Shown: positions 53,550 to 64,000 of the stretch, piece by piece
Layout of the letters: each line of letters starts with the position of its first letter
Position numbering within the stretch: the stretch's first letter is position 1
NCBI RefSeq assembly: GCF_000182925.2
Contig: NC_026614.1
Location: 1 to 64,000, forward strand
Length of the DNA stretch: 64,000 nucleotides
Direction of reading: 5' to 3'
Source of the DNA: Neurospora crassa OR74A
Taxonomy: Eukaryota > Ascomycota > Sordariomycetes > Sordariales > Sordariaceae
Position numbers and translations under genes: made by a program
Notes under the pieces: model-generated
Databases searched by the model: none
Told to the model about the DNA's origin: nothing
What the model saw: the letters and a program-made list of their open reading frames with translations, nothing else

Positions 53550-54115
53550 CCAACTCCCGAGGCGTAGGCCGTTACCCTACGTCCCTGGTATAGGGATCGA
53601 TGATCCCGTGGAGCCCAACTGGATTCACGTATCTTCTCCCATACAACTTCCACTCCGCTTCCATTGTATGAGGTAGTAAGCCTTTACGATTCTTTAATTA
53701 CTTTCCATTAGCGGGTTTCATTAAAGATACCAAAAGGCTAGACCGCCTTACCTTTCCTATTTGGTGCACCGCTCCTGGCCGGGGGTTGAGAAGTAATGAG
53801 ACGCCTGGCGGCTCTACTTTTCAGACGCCTCGCAAATCATAATATATCCTTTTACTAAATATAATAGAAACTAGTCTCTACTTCTATTAGAAGATTCACT
53901 TCAACATTATGCTTCCTCCGAAGGCAGGCAGGACTCCTTCGGCAGGAGGAGGAAGAAAAAAGGATAAAATTAAGGTATTCTTTAAAAGGTGTTTCCACTC
54001 TACGAGTGGAATCCACCCCGGACCCCACGAATACGGCCCACACACGAAGGTGTGTGGGGTATTCGTGGGGCCCTAGTAGTGAAGCAGCGAGGGGAGCCGA
54101 GGCTAAGAATTCATT
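53550..54115. other. spacer upstream of atp8
   Basis: A relatively GC-rich unknown stretch (53550-53680) is followed by AGACGCCTGGCGGCTCT (53799), a CTCCGAAGGCAGGCAGGACTCC-like repeat split by TTCG, a CCACTCTACGAGTGG mini-hairpin (~53996) and a full CACGAATAC/GTGTGTGGG double hairpin (54016-54072). No gene is seen. Confidence 0.45.
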
Positions 54116-54168
54116 ATAACCTTTCGTTATTAAATTAACGTCAATGCTTGGTAGTATTACAATATTAT
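54116..54168 (+). promoter_or_regulatory. atp8 leader element
   Basis: This is the original of the 53-base block also found at 49725. It includes ACCTTTCGTTATTAAATTAA and AATGCTTGGTAGTATTACAA and ends ~18 bp before the atp8 ATG. A CGTTATTAAATTAACG inverted repeat at its centre could form a small hairpin. Confidence 0.6.
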
Positions 54169-54185
54169 GATTAATTAGTAAAAAA

Positions 54186-54350
54186 ATGCCTCAATTAGTT
54201 CCATTTTATTTTGTTAATGAAATAACTTTTACTTTTGTAATAATAACTCTTATGGTTTATATTTTATCTAAATATATTTTACCTAGATTTGTTCGTTTAT
54301 TCTTATCTCGTACTTTTATATCAAAACTTTCTGATATATCAAAAAAATAA
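54186..54350 (+). CDS. atp8: ATP synthase subunit 8
   Basis: 54 residues with the typical MPQLVPFYFVNEITFTF start, one membrane helix and a basic tail (FVRLFLSRTFISKLSDISKK). It is an Fo subunit of the peripheral stalk base in the inner membrane. Length and sequence match the known Neurospora protein. atp6 follows after ~740 bp of repeats. Confidence 0.95.
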   Translation: MPQLVPFYFVNEITFTFVIITLMVYILSKYILPRFVRLFLSRTFISKLSDISKK

Positions 54351-54356
54351 TTTGTC

Positions 54357-54545
54357 TTATTTTTTTTAGCTTCCCCCGTGCTGAACTGTGGGGCGGGAAA
54401 AGCTAAAAAAAATAATATGTCTTATTTTTTTTAGCTTCCCCCGTGCTTAACTGTGGGGCGGGAAAAGCTAAAAAAAATAATATGTCTTATTTTTTTTTAG
54501 CTTCCCCCGTGCTGAACTGTGGGGCGGGAAAAGCTAAAAAAAAAA
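54357..54545. repeat. three tandem copies of a degenerate GC element
   Basis: A ~62-bp unit (TTATTTTTTTTAGCTTCCCC, CGTGCT(G/T)AACTGTGGGG, CGGGAAAAGCTAAAAAAAAT) occurs three times head to tail between atp8 and atp6. It has the AGC(T/A)n arms of many PstI elements, but the CTGCAG core has decayed to GTGCTGAACTGTG. The three copies are nearly identical, so amplification came after core loss. Confidence 0.85.
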
Positions 54546-55086
54546 AATAAGCGCCAGCGTGAAGCTAAAGCTAAAAACAAATTAGTAAACTGGGCTACTA
54601 CAGTCTAAAAGGTTAAAAAATTAAAACCTTAAAAATATTTTAAGGTTTTAATTTTAAGGCTCCTTCGGAATAGGACTAAAAAAAAAAAAATTCGCTTAGC
54701 CTCCTGAAGGGGAACCCGAAGAGTAAGGAGGCTAAGCTAATTTTTTTGGAAAGAGCCTCCGAAGAGGGGTAGGAGACTACCAAAAAAAACTGATGAAGGC
54801 TCGGGGGGAGACCCGACGAATACGGCCCACACACGAAGGTGTGTGGGGTATTTGTGGGGTATTTGTCGGGTACTATTTTTGAGGTAGAGAAAATAATACA
54901 GCTCCCCTTGGCTTAATTTTTTTTATTTTTTTTTAGCTTGGTTAAGGAGGAAGACCTTGAAGAAGAGGGTGGGTAATATGTGTTAAGTAAGGCTATTTAA
55001 AATTTAATATTTAATATTTAATGTTTAATATTAAATAACCATGGATATTTAAAGGTCCTATCATTCAAGCTTAAAGTACATTATTT
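54546..55086. other. atp8-atp6 spacer
   Basis: A hairpin AAACCTTAAAA...TTTTAAGGTTT (~54620-54642), a GC double hairpin variant (54813-54860) and an AT-rich ATTTAATATTTAAT repeat (~54998-55030) precede atp6. No gene is seen. Confidence 0.5.
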
Positions 55087-57247
55087 ATGAGTACTTTAAG
55101 CTTTAATAATATATCGACAGAAGTCCTTAGCCCATTAAATCAATTTGAAATAAGAGATTTATTAAGTATAGATGCTTTAGGAAATTTACACATTTCTATA
55201 ACTAATATTGGTTTTTATTTAACAATAGGAGCTTTCTTTTTCTTGGTTATAAATCTTTTAAGTATAAATTATAATAGATTAGTTAGCAATAGTTGATCTA
55301 TAAGTCAAGAATCTTTATATGCTACTATTCATAGTATAGTAACAAGTCAAATAAATCCTAGAAATGGTCAAATATACTTTCCATTTATTTATACTTTATT
55401 TATTTTTATTTTAATAAACAATCTTATAGGAATGGTTAACAGGAGCCTTTGTATTTTATCATTATTTATTTCAAGCATATTTGGAATATTAGGTATACAT
55501 AAACCAATATTTCAAAGACTATCATATTCTTCTCTTAATTCAAACTCTCAAGTAAATACACAAATGAACATATCTAAGGATAGCCCTAGGTATAGCTTTA
55601 ACAATAAAAATACCTTCTATCTTAACCCTGATTATATTACAGGATTTGTGGATGGGGAAGGCTGTTTCTCTCTTTCACTGTTTAAAGATGATAGACGCTT
55701 AAATGGTTGACAAGTTAAACCTATATTTAGTATATCTCTTCATAAGAAGGATATTTCACTATTAGAAGCTATTCAAAGAACCTTTAAAGTAGGAAAGATT
55801 TATAAACATGGTATTGATTCTATACAATATCGTGTAAGTTCTTTAAAAAATTTACAAATAATCACAGATCATTTTGATAGTTATCCTTTAATAACACAAA
55901 AGAGAGCAGATTATCTACTATTTAAACAAGCTATAGCTTTAATAAAAAATAAAGAACATTTATCTTTAGAAGGTTTATTAAAATTAGTAGGAATAAAAGC
56001 TACATTAAATTGAGGTCTATCTGACAAATTTAAAGAAAGTTTCCCTACTGTAAAAGCAGCAGTGAGACCTTCAGTAATATACAATACTTCAGATGTTAAG
56101 GTTAAAAGCTTAAACTGAATTAGAGGATTTATAGAAGGTGAAGGATGTTTCCAAGTTATAACTCAAAATTCCCCCCCCCGAAGGGGGGGGTGGCGAAATG
56201 TTTGGTTAAGATTTTCACTAACTCAGCATATTAAAGATGAAGAGTTATTGAAGGATATAGCTATTTATCTAAATATGGGTAGATATTACAAATCACCAAC
56301 ACGTAATGAAGGTCAATACTTAATAACAATATTTTCAGATATAAATAATAAGCTAATACCTTTCTTAAAAGAGTACCCATTATTGGGAGTTAAACAGGAA
56401 GATTTCTTAGATTTTGTAAAGATAGCCAAACTAATAGAATCTAAAACTCATTTAACTGATGAAGGATTAGATACAATAAAGCTAATTCAAAGTAATATGA
56501 ATAGCAAAAGAATAATAAAAGAAGAATAGATAAAAGTTTAGATAATTGGTAATATCAAAAATAAATAACAATAAAATACAATAAATTTCACTATGTGCTG
56601 GGAACTTCTAATGCCTTTAGGTACCAAATAATGGTAAAAATCTTAAAGGATGAAACAATGAATAATCAGCAGGAAATAAAAATAACAAGCCATGTTATGA
56701 GTAAGATCCTCAGAGACTACAAGTGAAAAATTACTTAACACTGTTTTACAATAACAATTAAGTAATTAAGATATAGTCCACCACGGTAAGTCTATAAGAC
56801 TTACTCTGCTGTCCTTATAGTTTCGCAAGTACAAGCCATTTTGTAGTGACATTTGCTCTTAGTTTCACTATAGTTTTAGGAGCAACTATTTTAGGTTTCC
56901 AAAAACATGGATTAGAATTTTTCTCTCTATTAGTTCCAGCAGGTTGTCCTTTAGCCCTTCTTCCTCTGTTAGTTTTAATTGAATTCATTTCTTATTTAGC
57001 AAGAAATATATCTTTAGGATTAAGATTAGCAGCTAACATCTTATCAGGTCATATGTTGTTACATATTTTAGCAGGATTTACTTACAATATAATGACAAGC
57101 GGTATTATCTTCTTCTTTTTAGGTTTAATACCTTTAGCTTTTATTATAGCTTTCTCAGGATTAGAGTTAGGAATTGCCTTCATCCAAGCTCAAGTTTTTG
57201 TAGTTTTAACTAGCGGATACATTAAAGACGCATTGGATCTACATTAG
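55087..57247 (+). CDS. atp6: ATP synthase subunit 6, one intron
   Basis: Exon 1 is 55087-55436 and exon 2 is 56812-57247, joined in a Val codon (GT/T), giving 261 residues. Family landmarks are the exon 1 end [11 protein letters not shown], then [11 protein letters not shown], and [20 protein letters not shown] with the essential Arg of the proton half-channel. The C-terminus is [20 protein letters not shown]. It is the a-subunit of Fo. Confidence 0.95.
55437..56529 (+). CDS. LAGLIDADG homing endonuclease fused to atp6 exon 1
   Basis: The atp6 frame runs on for ~364 codons to TAG 56527. Motifs are [13 protein letters not shown] (~55637) and [13 protein letters not shown] (~56125). Conserved blocks follow: [80 protein letters not shown] hairpin (56171-56190) is inserted right after the second motif and read in frame as [10 protein letters not shown]. 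The enzyme may still fold. Sequence is closest to the nad4/nad5-i1 family, but the intron organisation differs. Confidence 0.9.
55437..56811 (+). mobile_element. group I intron in atp6
   Basis: It starts after T and ends in G. The ORF fills the 5' part. The core is 3' (~56590-56810), with GTGCTGGGAACTTCTAATGC, AAACAATGAATAATCAGCAGG, ATCCTCAGAGACTACAAG and AAGATATAGTCC blocks. Confidence 0.9.
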
Positions 57248-58015
57248 AACAGTCCTGTGCAGTCCTTTAACAAAATTACGCTGCTTTAGGTGACACCTGA
57301 AAGCGGTCCACCCTCCTCTTACGTATCCGAAGGATACTAAAGGTCCCCAATATCAAGTTAAAGTCACATATGCAATCAAATAGTTAAACGTCTCGTTGTA
57401 ACTTGATAAGATTACTCTATTCGAGGTCTCTTATAGCAAATAGAGAGAGGAATGCCCACTCGCAAACGGGTTCGGTACTTAAAATGAACAGAGATACGCA
57501 AGTTCGCATCTGAAAAAGTGGACGGAGAAGGAACTTATGCCACTCTACCGAGTGGTTGTAGCAAATGCAGAATCGACCCGCTATAGGTTTAACTTCTCCT
57601 AGGATGTAGTTTGGGAGGCACGCCCAAACTATAAAAGTGCTAAGGGGTAGGAAGGTTCGAATCCTGAGTTCCCACCACCATGGGTGGCGTGCCTCGAGAA
57701 GGGGGCGTGCCTCTGGATAGCTTGCGCTTATTTTTTTTTTTAGCCGTCCCCCCGCCCTGCAGTACTGCAGGGGGGGGAAGCTAAAAAAAATTAAAGAGGT
57801 GGCCAGAGGCTAAAAAAAAAAATGCTAGCTTTAGCTAAAAAAAAAATAACCGATAAACCAAATTTTTAATAGCATATATAGACGACTAATTTAATTATAT
57901 TAGTCTGAGCGGAGCTAAGCTGTGCGGATTAGGATTAGGATTAATCCTAATCGTACTTAATGATTATCTTTAATAATATGAAATAAATATGAATATTTAT
58001 TTCACCATGTAACAT
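57248..58015. other. spacer after atp6
   Basis: TCCTCTTACGTATCCGAAGG (~57314), a GGCACGCCCA block (~57618) and GTGCTAAGGGGTAGGAAGG followed by TTCGAATCC (~57635-57660) recur in altered order at ~63608-63710. The second looks like a tRNA T-arm scrap. A PstI palindrome with AGC arms lies at ~57757. No intact gene is seen. Confidence 0.5.
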
Positions 58016-58019
58016 TAAT

Positions 58020-58385
58020 AATGTTAATGTGTGATTTAATTTGGTACGTATCACGTAAGGGGAATGATGGATGATACATTATGCTATGTAATGATGTAAT
58101 GTAATGTAATGTAATGTTATATCCACTATGTACTGCAAATGTAATCATCTGATAGATAATATAAAATGTAACTTAATGTAACTTAACTTAATGTAATGTA
58201 ATGTAACTTAATGTAACTTAATGTTATGTAACTGTAATGTAATATTTTGTAATGTAACTGTAATGTAACTTAATATAATGTAACTGTAATGTAATATAAT
58301 GTACAGTAATGTAACTGTAATGTAATGTTACATTACATGTAATGTAATGTAATGTATTGTAATGTAATCTTTATATGTAATGTAC
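58020..58385. repeat. TAATG-type low-complexity tract upstream of atp9
   Basis: Over ~300 bp the sequence is built of (TG)TAATGTAA and AATGTAACTT units, with a central inverted part (TGTAATGTTACATTACATG near 58319). There is nothing like it elsewhere in the window. It lies ~220 bp before atp9. It may be slippage or could hold an origin, and the sequence does not decide. Confidence 0.75.
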
Positions 58386-58577
58386 TAAAGATTACGATAG
58401 CTAGCCAGTTATATACTGGCTAGCTATCGTATGATTATTGTAGCCATTAGGGATAGCCTAATGGCTACTTGATTATCATTAGATATACTGCAACAGCAGT
58501 AAATACACTGTTGTCGGGAGCCTCAGTGGTATTTGCTGCTTTGCGGTGGTGGAATTGAAGAGGTTACTAGATTCTAG

Positions 58578-58832
<255 letters not shown>

Positions 58833-59528
58833 TAATGATAGAGATTAGGAATAAAATGATGTATGGCTGCTTAAATAAAAAATATGGCTGCTCTTCCTGC
58901 TTAGCTAGCTAGCTAGCTTCGAGGGACCCCACGAATACGGCCCACACACGAAGGTGTGTGGGGTATTCGTGGGGGGCCCCCTCCTACTTCCTGCCTACGA
59001 AGTCTAGGCAGGCAGGAAGCAGCCTTAATAATTTAGCTAGCCATAATATCGCGACCACCCTCCTCCACTCAACCCCCCCCTTGGCGGCCCCCATCTTTCC
59101 CCCGCCCTGCAATACTGCAGGGGGGCATAATTAAATGTGATGGGGACCTTGAGCAAAGGAGGGGGTACGCGAGTGGAGGAGGGTGGTACTTTTTTGGGAG
59201 GGAAGCTGAGCGAAGCTGAGCGAAGCTGAGCGAAGTGAGCGAAGTGTGCGAAGCTGAGCGAAGGTAATTCATTTTTTTGGGCCCCCGCCCCGAAGGGGGC
59301 GGGGTCCCCCGAAAAAACAAAGGACGCTAGCGTAGCCTAACCTTATGAGCAGCAGGCTATAAAAACCCATTAGGCACAGGGTATACTTCGTTAGTGGATA
59401 AGAATTAGCCTAGCCTTAATATACAATACAGTTTAATGTTATATTTAAATTCTATATTTTATGAAAAGATATAATATATTTATTATTATGGTTTAATATT
59501 CAATATAGAATATTCTATTTCTTTTTTT
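58833..59528. repeat. atp9-cox2 spacer with GC elements and AGCTGAGCGA tandem tract
   Basis: A CACGAATAC/GTGTGTGGG double hairpin (58922-58975) is followed by a reverse composite element with a mutated PstI core CTGCAATACTGCAG (59108) and a tandem AGCTGAGCGA tract (59209-59262). A reverse GGGGACCCCG element (59278-59311) and the AT-rich cox2 leader follow. No gene is seen. Confidence 0.65.
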
Positions 59529-60281
59529 ATGGGATTATTATTTAATAATTTAATTATGAATTTTGATGCTCCAAGCCCATGAGGTATCTATTTTCAAGAT
59601 AGTGCTACTCCTCAGATGGAAGGTTTAGTTGAATTACATGACAATATTATGTACTATCTGGTGGTAATACTATTTGGTGTAGGATGAATCTTATTATCTA
59701 TAATAAGAAATTATATCAGTACAAAATCACCAATTTCACATAAATATTTAAATCACGGTACATTAATCGAATTAATATGAACTATTACTCCAGCAGTAAT
59801 ATTAATATTAATTGCTTTCCCTTCATTTAAGTTGCTATATTTAATGGATGAAGTTAGTGATCCTTCAATGTCAGTTTTAGCAGAGGGGCACCAATGATAT
59901 TGAAGTTACCAATATCCTGATTTCTTAGATTCAAATGATGAATTTATAGAATTTGATTCATATATAGTACCGGAATCCGATTTGGAAGAAGGAGCACTAA
60001 GAATGTTAGAGGTGGATAATAGAGTTATCCTTCCTGAACTAACACACGTTAGATTTATCATCACTGCAGGTGATGTGATACATAGCTTCGCTGTTCCATC
60101 TTTAGGTGTTAAATGTGATGCTTATCCTGGGAGATTAAATCAAGTATCTGTTTTTATTAACAGAGAAGGAGTATTCTATGGTCAATGCTCTGAAATCTGT
60201 GGTATATTACACAGTTCTATGCCTATAGTTATAGAGTCAGTATCTCTAGAAAAATTCCTTACTTGATTAGAAGAACAGTAA
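59529..60281 (+). CDS. cox2: cytochrome c oxidase subunit 2
   Basis: 250 residues start [20 protein letters not shown]. The first ~12 residues are a presequence removed in fungi, by known processing of the family. Two helices are followed by the intermembrane Cu_A domain, with ligands visible as Cys220, Glu222, Cys224, His228 and Met231 in [15 protein letters not shown]. The aromatic stretch GHQWYWSYQYPDF is present. No intron is seen. It ends WLEEQ after a TGA-encoded Trp. Confidence 0.97.
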
Positions 60282-61789
60282 GACGATAAAATAGTTTTTG
60301 GCTAAATAAAGGAACTCGGGGGACCCCACGAATACGGCCCACACACGAAGGTGTGTGGGGTATTCGTGGGGCCCTATGTATTTGAGTATGAAGCCATCTA
60401 GTGGTTATCTCTCCCCCCCTCCCCGCAGGTTTGCGGGGGGGGAGCGAGGGGGTAGCGATAAAAAGTTTCTAATATGAAGAGGATGACTTATGGAATTAAC
60501 TCCACTCCCCCCCCCCTTAAGGGGGGGAGTGGAGTGGAACGGAATTAACTCCACTCGCTCCCCCCCCCGCAGGTTTGCGGGGGGGAGCGAGTGGAGTGGA
60601 ACATCCGGGAGGTGGTGGGTTATATTATAAACAATATTCGGGGGACCCCGCCCCCTTCGGGGGCGGGGGGCCCATTAACTGGAAAGCACCCCCCCCTTAA
60701 GGGGGGTGCTTTTAATTATTATTATTTTTATAGGTTAATTAGGTTTAAAAGGCTACCCGCCCCCCCCCCTGCAGTACTGCAGGGCGGGGAAGGGTTAAAA
60801 TAACAAGCAAGTTCCTGAAGTCTGGCGTAGCCTAGCGGAAGGAACCTTGCTTAAATCCAAAAACCTTTTAAAGAGTTACCAAGACTGAACCGGGGGCTAG
60901 CCCCCGATTAGGTAATTAATAAGTTTATGTATATCTAGTAAGGGTATAACTCTAATCCCCCTGCAGTACTGCAGGGTGGTGAAGGGGAGGGGCCGGCAGC
61001 GGAGCATGTGTATAAACCTACGAACTTAAATCGGGGGACCCCACAACTTCGTTGTGGGGACCCTTTTAATAGATCGATTTCATCGAATAAAGATTTAAGT
61101 TCTAGGTTCAGTTTATGGTAGTCATCCATTACTAGCCCCTGCAGTACTGCAGGGGAAAGGTGGTATTTAAATATTTTCTCCCCCCTGCAGTACTGCAGGG
61201 CGGGTGAAAGGTTTCCCTTAATTTTCGGGGGACCCCGCCCCCTTCGGGGGCGGGGCCCATTAACTGGAAAGCACCCCCCCCCGCCCCTGCAGTACTGCAG
61301 GAGGAGAGGGGTGCTTTATTTGGGTTAAAGATATTTGTAGTTCTAAATAAATATGATAAAAGTATTTTATATACTTTTATCATATCGGTGGGGTACCCTT
61401 CAAGGGGGGGGCTAGGCCCCCGTTAAAAAAGGTAAAATTATACATTTTTATACTTTTATCGTAAAAAAAATAAATAAATATGATAAAAGTATTTTATATA
61501 CTTTTATCATATCGGGGGTGGTTACCCTTCTACACCCCTGCAGTACTGCAGGAGTGGGTATAATAATTTGTTGATTCCTGGTGTGGGTGTTTCCGCGTTC
61601 TTCCCCCCCTCCAGCGAAGCTGGAGGGGGTAGCGAAAAAAGTTAATCCTTTCGGTTGAGGATAAAATAATGGGCCCGCCCCCGAAGGGGGCGGGGTCCCC
61701 CGAAAATGACTCATTGAATAAAGATTGTTTGATGTTGGAGCCGCAAGGCGTCTTAGACGTAAACCACCCCTCCGGGGTGGATACATGCA
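60282..61789. repeat. long accessory spacer after cox2, dense GC elements
   Basis: Elements in order: CACGAATAC double hairpin (60319-60375); GCAGGTTTGCGGG hairpins (60420, 60565); TTAAGGGGGGG hairpins (60505, 60690); GGGGACCCCG elements (60636, 61226; reverse 61672). PstI palindromes lie at 60767, 60959, 61138, 61186, 61286 and 61535. A GGGGACCCCACAACTTCGTTGTGG element lies at 61032-61060 and CCTCCAGCGAAGCTGGAGG at 61607. The ~45-bp block AAATATGATAAAAGTATTTTAT..ATCATATCGG.GG occurs twice (61345-61390, 61474-61518). No intact gene is seen. Confidence 0.6.
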
Positions 61790-62682
61790 CTGGAGCGGTA
61801 CTAAGTTCAAATGACAGTGCCTTGGAAGTTAAAAAGAATGAAAGTAAAGGTATATTGTCTTGAAAAACCAGGGGTCAATTGGGGTTTGATGAGAAAGTTG
61901 GATTAAAGGCAATGACAGGGTTTCAAGGCCGTTATTTAGAGAGGGAATTCTTAGTTTATGAGTTTAGGAAAAGGATTTAAAGTATTGATGGGATTAAAAG
62001 ATTTGAGTATATTGAAAATGGTTTACGTAAAGCTATAGATATTTATGAAAAAGGGGGTCATGTGCTACCTAGTTATCGTGATAAGAGTTTTAGTATAGAG
62101 TACGACAATAAGCGTCGTGTTGTTAGTCAATGATCTATAAGTAGTACTATGTATGATACAGTGCCTTGGTGTACGATAAATGATTATGGGCCCCCCGCCC
62201 CGAAGGGGGCGGGGTCCCCCGAAAAATAAGGATACTAAAAGAAACGGTAAATACGCCTGTATTTGTAAAAGGAGCGTACGCTGTAGGGGGTGGAAAAGGT
62301 TATAAAAGTACTATAGAAACCACCCCTCCGGGGTGGATGCATTCATTAAAGCAGCTTTCTCCGATAGTGAACGTTTTGGTATACCTGAAAATGAGTTTAA
62401 AACTTATAATTCCACTCCACTCCCCCCCCCCTTAAGGGGGGGGGAGTGGATTTTAGACGCCTTGCGGCTCTGACCAAGCAAAGAAAGTAAAACTTACAAA
62501 AACTAGTATTTCGGGGGACCCCGCTTCGGGGGCGGGGGCCCAAGTTAAAATGTCGTAAAACGATATCGAGAACGGTACCTCGGACAAAAGAAACAGAAGG
62601 ATTTATAGAGTATGTAAAGAAACGAATAAGTACATTCGATAGTGATCGTTTCTTTAAGAAACGTAATAACGATGAAGATTAA
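61790..62682 (+). pseudogene. decayed unknown reading frame
   Basis: Protein-like stretches in varying frames (for example GFDEKVGLKAMTGFQGRYLE, GLRKAIDIYEKGGHVLPSYR, RTKETEGFIEYVKKRISTFD) suggest a former gene of ~300 codons. It is broken in several places, partly by GC elements at ~62190, ~62325, ~62412 and ~62514. I do not recognise a family. It might come from a mitochondrial plasmid, but no diagnostic motif is visible. Confidence 0.45.
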
Positions 62683-62838
62683 AATGCCTCTTTAAGTATA
62701 AGTTTTATCTGATAGAAATATTTAACGCCCTGATCAATAATATACTGAGTAACAGTTCAATTCGTATTTTTAAGTAGATTAGAGCCGCAAGGCGTCTGTG
62801 AATTAAATGTAAATGTAAGCTATTTTTTGATAAAATTG

Positions 62839-62849
62839 TTAGAGGTGTA
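62839..62849 (+). promoter_or_regulatory. promoter-like motif
   Basis: TTAGAGGTGTA fits the consensus seen before rns and rnl at every position. It lies ~1 kb before tRNA-Arg, with only short hairpins between. If used, it would feed a transcript running through tRNA-Arg and into tRNA-Met/nad2' on the circular map. Confidence 0.45.
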
Positions 62850-63861
62850 TAAGCGCTCGTTTAGTTTGCTTTGCTTTGTGTGTAAAAAAGTCCACATTTT
62901 TTAGATACGAAAAAATGTGGTAAAAAACCGGATTCCACCCCGGAGGGGTGGACGGTAACTGTGACAATTATAGACATGCGGGTGTGTGGGACCATGACAT
63001 TACGTCAGGTTAACGAAGTATCAGTAAAAATAATAATAGTATGTTTAAATATTATAATGTATGTGTGGTAGTAGTAATAATAATATTATTAAATATTTAA
63101 TTATTTTTAACTTCGGGAATTTTTAATTATCAAATAAGAATATGAAGGATGCAACGGTTTATTAGTGTAAGAAATATTTTATTATTTTAAAATTAAAAAA
63201 CAGTATGTTTACAACCTGTGAGGTATCTCACAGGTGTGTTGTTGTTGTTGTTGTAGTTGTTGTTGCTTATAAGTACTAAGTGCTAACTGCTGCCTACTTA
63301 AATAGTTTGGTAAAGTATTTATCCTCACATCGTAAGGTGTGGGTAGGATTAAAGTTTGAGTATTGGGCGGATATCCTCGCAACGTTATTTATAATCCATG
63401 TGACGAATACCCAACTCTCAAGGCATGGGTACCTGATAGAGTGGGCCTATTTGTGCTTAGTAGGCATCGGCGTGAGTCTAAATCGCAACCCCCTCCTTTC
63501 CCCCTGCAGTACTGCAGGGGGGTGGGGAAGGGGAGGGGGAAGAGGAGGGGGGATTTGCCTTTTTCGTTCCCCCGCCCTGCAGTACTGCAGGGGGGGGTGT
63601 AATAGAAATATTATATAAGTGCTAAGAGGTAGGACGGTTCGAATCCGGAGGCTAAGAATATTTAAATTTAAATCCCCCCCTCCTCTTACGTATCCGAAGG
63701 GAGGCACGCCCCTCAAGGCCCGAGGGGTGGAGGAGGGGGTAGCGAGGAGGGGTAAGGCTCCGCCTCAGCGAGGCTAAATTATTATGATATTTGTTTACGT
63801 CATAATTGGATCTTAGTCATAATTAAGTGCCGAGGTTGGGCCACTTAATACAAAGCAAAAA
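62850..63861. other. spacer before tRNA-Arg (ACG)
   Basis: Hairpins CCACATTTTTT..AAAAAATGTGG (~62891-62921) and CCTGTGAGGTATCTCACAGG (63215) are present. A (GTT)n tract (63238-63265), a moderately GC-rich stretch of unknown origin (63290-63485), PstI palindromes (63503, 63577) and blocks shared with 57.3-57.7 kb follow. CTCCGCCTCAGCGAGG (~63754) echoes the GGCGGAGCC repeat. No gene is recognised. Confidence 0.45.
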
Positions 63862-63934
63862 GGTCTGTTAGTCTTAATTGGTAGAGCATAGTGCTACGGA
63901 CACTAGTATATGAGTTCGAATCTCATACAGGCTT
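63862..63934 (+). tRNA. trnR: tRNA-Arg (ACG)
   Basis: Acceptor GGTCTGT pairs with ACAGGCT, with G-T pairs. Anticodon arm TAGTGCTACGGACACTA carries ACG (CGN codons), and T-arm ATGAGTTCGAATCTCAT is perfect. It completes the tRNA set for all 20 amino acids. Confidence 0.92.
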
Positions 63935-64000
63935 ATAGTAGACAAAAAACCGAAGCTGGAGGGATGGTTATTAGTTCTAAGAAGATTAATAAAAGTGCAG

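Noticed and set aside
61790-62682. Assignment of the decayed frame to a plasmid DNA or RNA polymerase
   Set aside because: No polymerase motif is visible, so only an unknown decayed frame is reported.

Overview
This window is almost certainly most of a mitochondrial chromosome from Neurospora crassa or a very close relative. The evidence is a complete set of fungal mitochondrial genes, almost all on the + strand. TGA is read as tryptophan throughout (code 4), and a tRNA-Trp with anticodon UCA is present. The tRNA clusters have the Sordariomycete arrangement around the large rRNA. About 60 copies of the GC-rich PstI palindrome CCCTGCAGTACTGCAGGG, the hallmark of Neurospora mtDNA, are scattered between genes. 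All 14 standard respiratory genes (nad1-6, nad4L, cob, cox1-3, atp6, atp8, atp9), both rRNAs, an rps3/S5 gene inside the rnl intron, and tRNAs for all 20 amino acids can be read.

Layout. 0-2.5 kb: duplicated tRNA-Met, broken 5' copy of nad2, unknown orf323, tRNA-Cys. 3.5-5.7 kb: rns, tRNA-Tyr, tRNA-Asn. 6-11 kb: cox3, nad6 and ten tRNAs set in dense GC clusters. 11.1-16.9 kb: rnl with one group I intron carrying rps3. 17-21.2 kb: tRNA cluster T-E-M-fM-L-A-F-(fM)-L-Q-H-M. 21.3-32.7 kb: nad2-nad3 (abutting), nad4L-nad5 (overlapping by one base) and orf146 (overlapping nad5 by one base). 33-37.7 kb: nad4 leader copy, then cob with two introns. 39-43 kb: intronless cox1 and the overlapping orf626. 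43.4-49.1 kb: tRNA-Arg, nad1, nad4. 49.1-54.1 kb: accessory region with orf181, nad2 scraps, strong hairpins and a lone minus-strand reading frame. 54.1-60.3 kb: atp8, atp6, atp9, cox2. 60.3-64 kb: accessory region with a decayed reading frame and tRNA-Arg.

The eight protein-gene introns look like group I introns. Six carry LAGLIDADG genes and two carry GIY-YIG genes. Most of these are fused in frame to the upstream exon, two of them reading straight through the ribozyme core. The nad3, nad4 and nad5-i1 introns share a 5' core and look paralogous. The nad3 copy is decayed.

The most interesting pattern is a set of unknown, mostly membrane-anchored reading frames attached to expression signals of native genes: orf323 behind a copied tRNA-Met/nad2 start, orf72 on a copied nad4 leader, orf181 on a copied atp8 leader, orf146 tail-coupled to nad5, and orf626 overlapping cox1. 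Orf323 and orf626 look related to each other; orf146, orf181 and an ORF at 52.15 kb may form a second family. The second theme is a set of several different GC-rich hairpin families. They are nested in each other, copied with composite flanks, and inserted in frame into homing-endonuclease genes, rps3 and probably the nad6 C-terminus.

All coordinates were read by eye. Exon boundaries were checked by codon phase and by expected protein length. rRNA ends are approximate, and tRNA ends may be off by one base.
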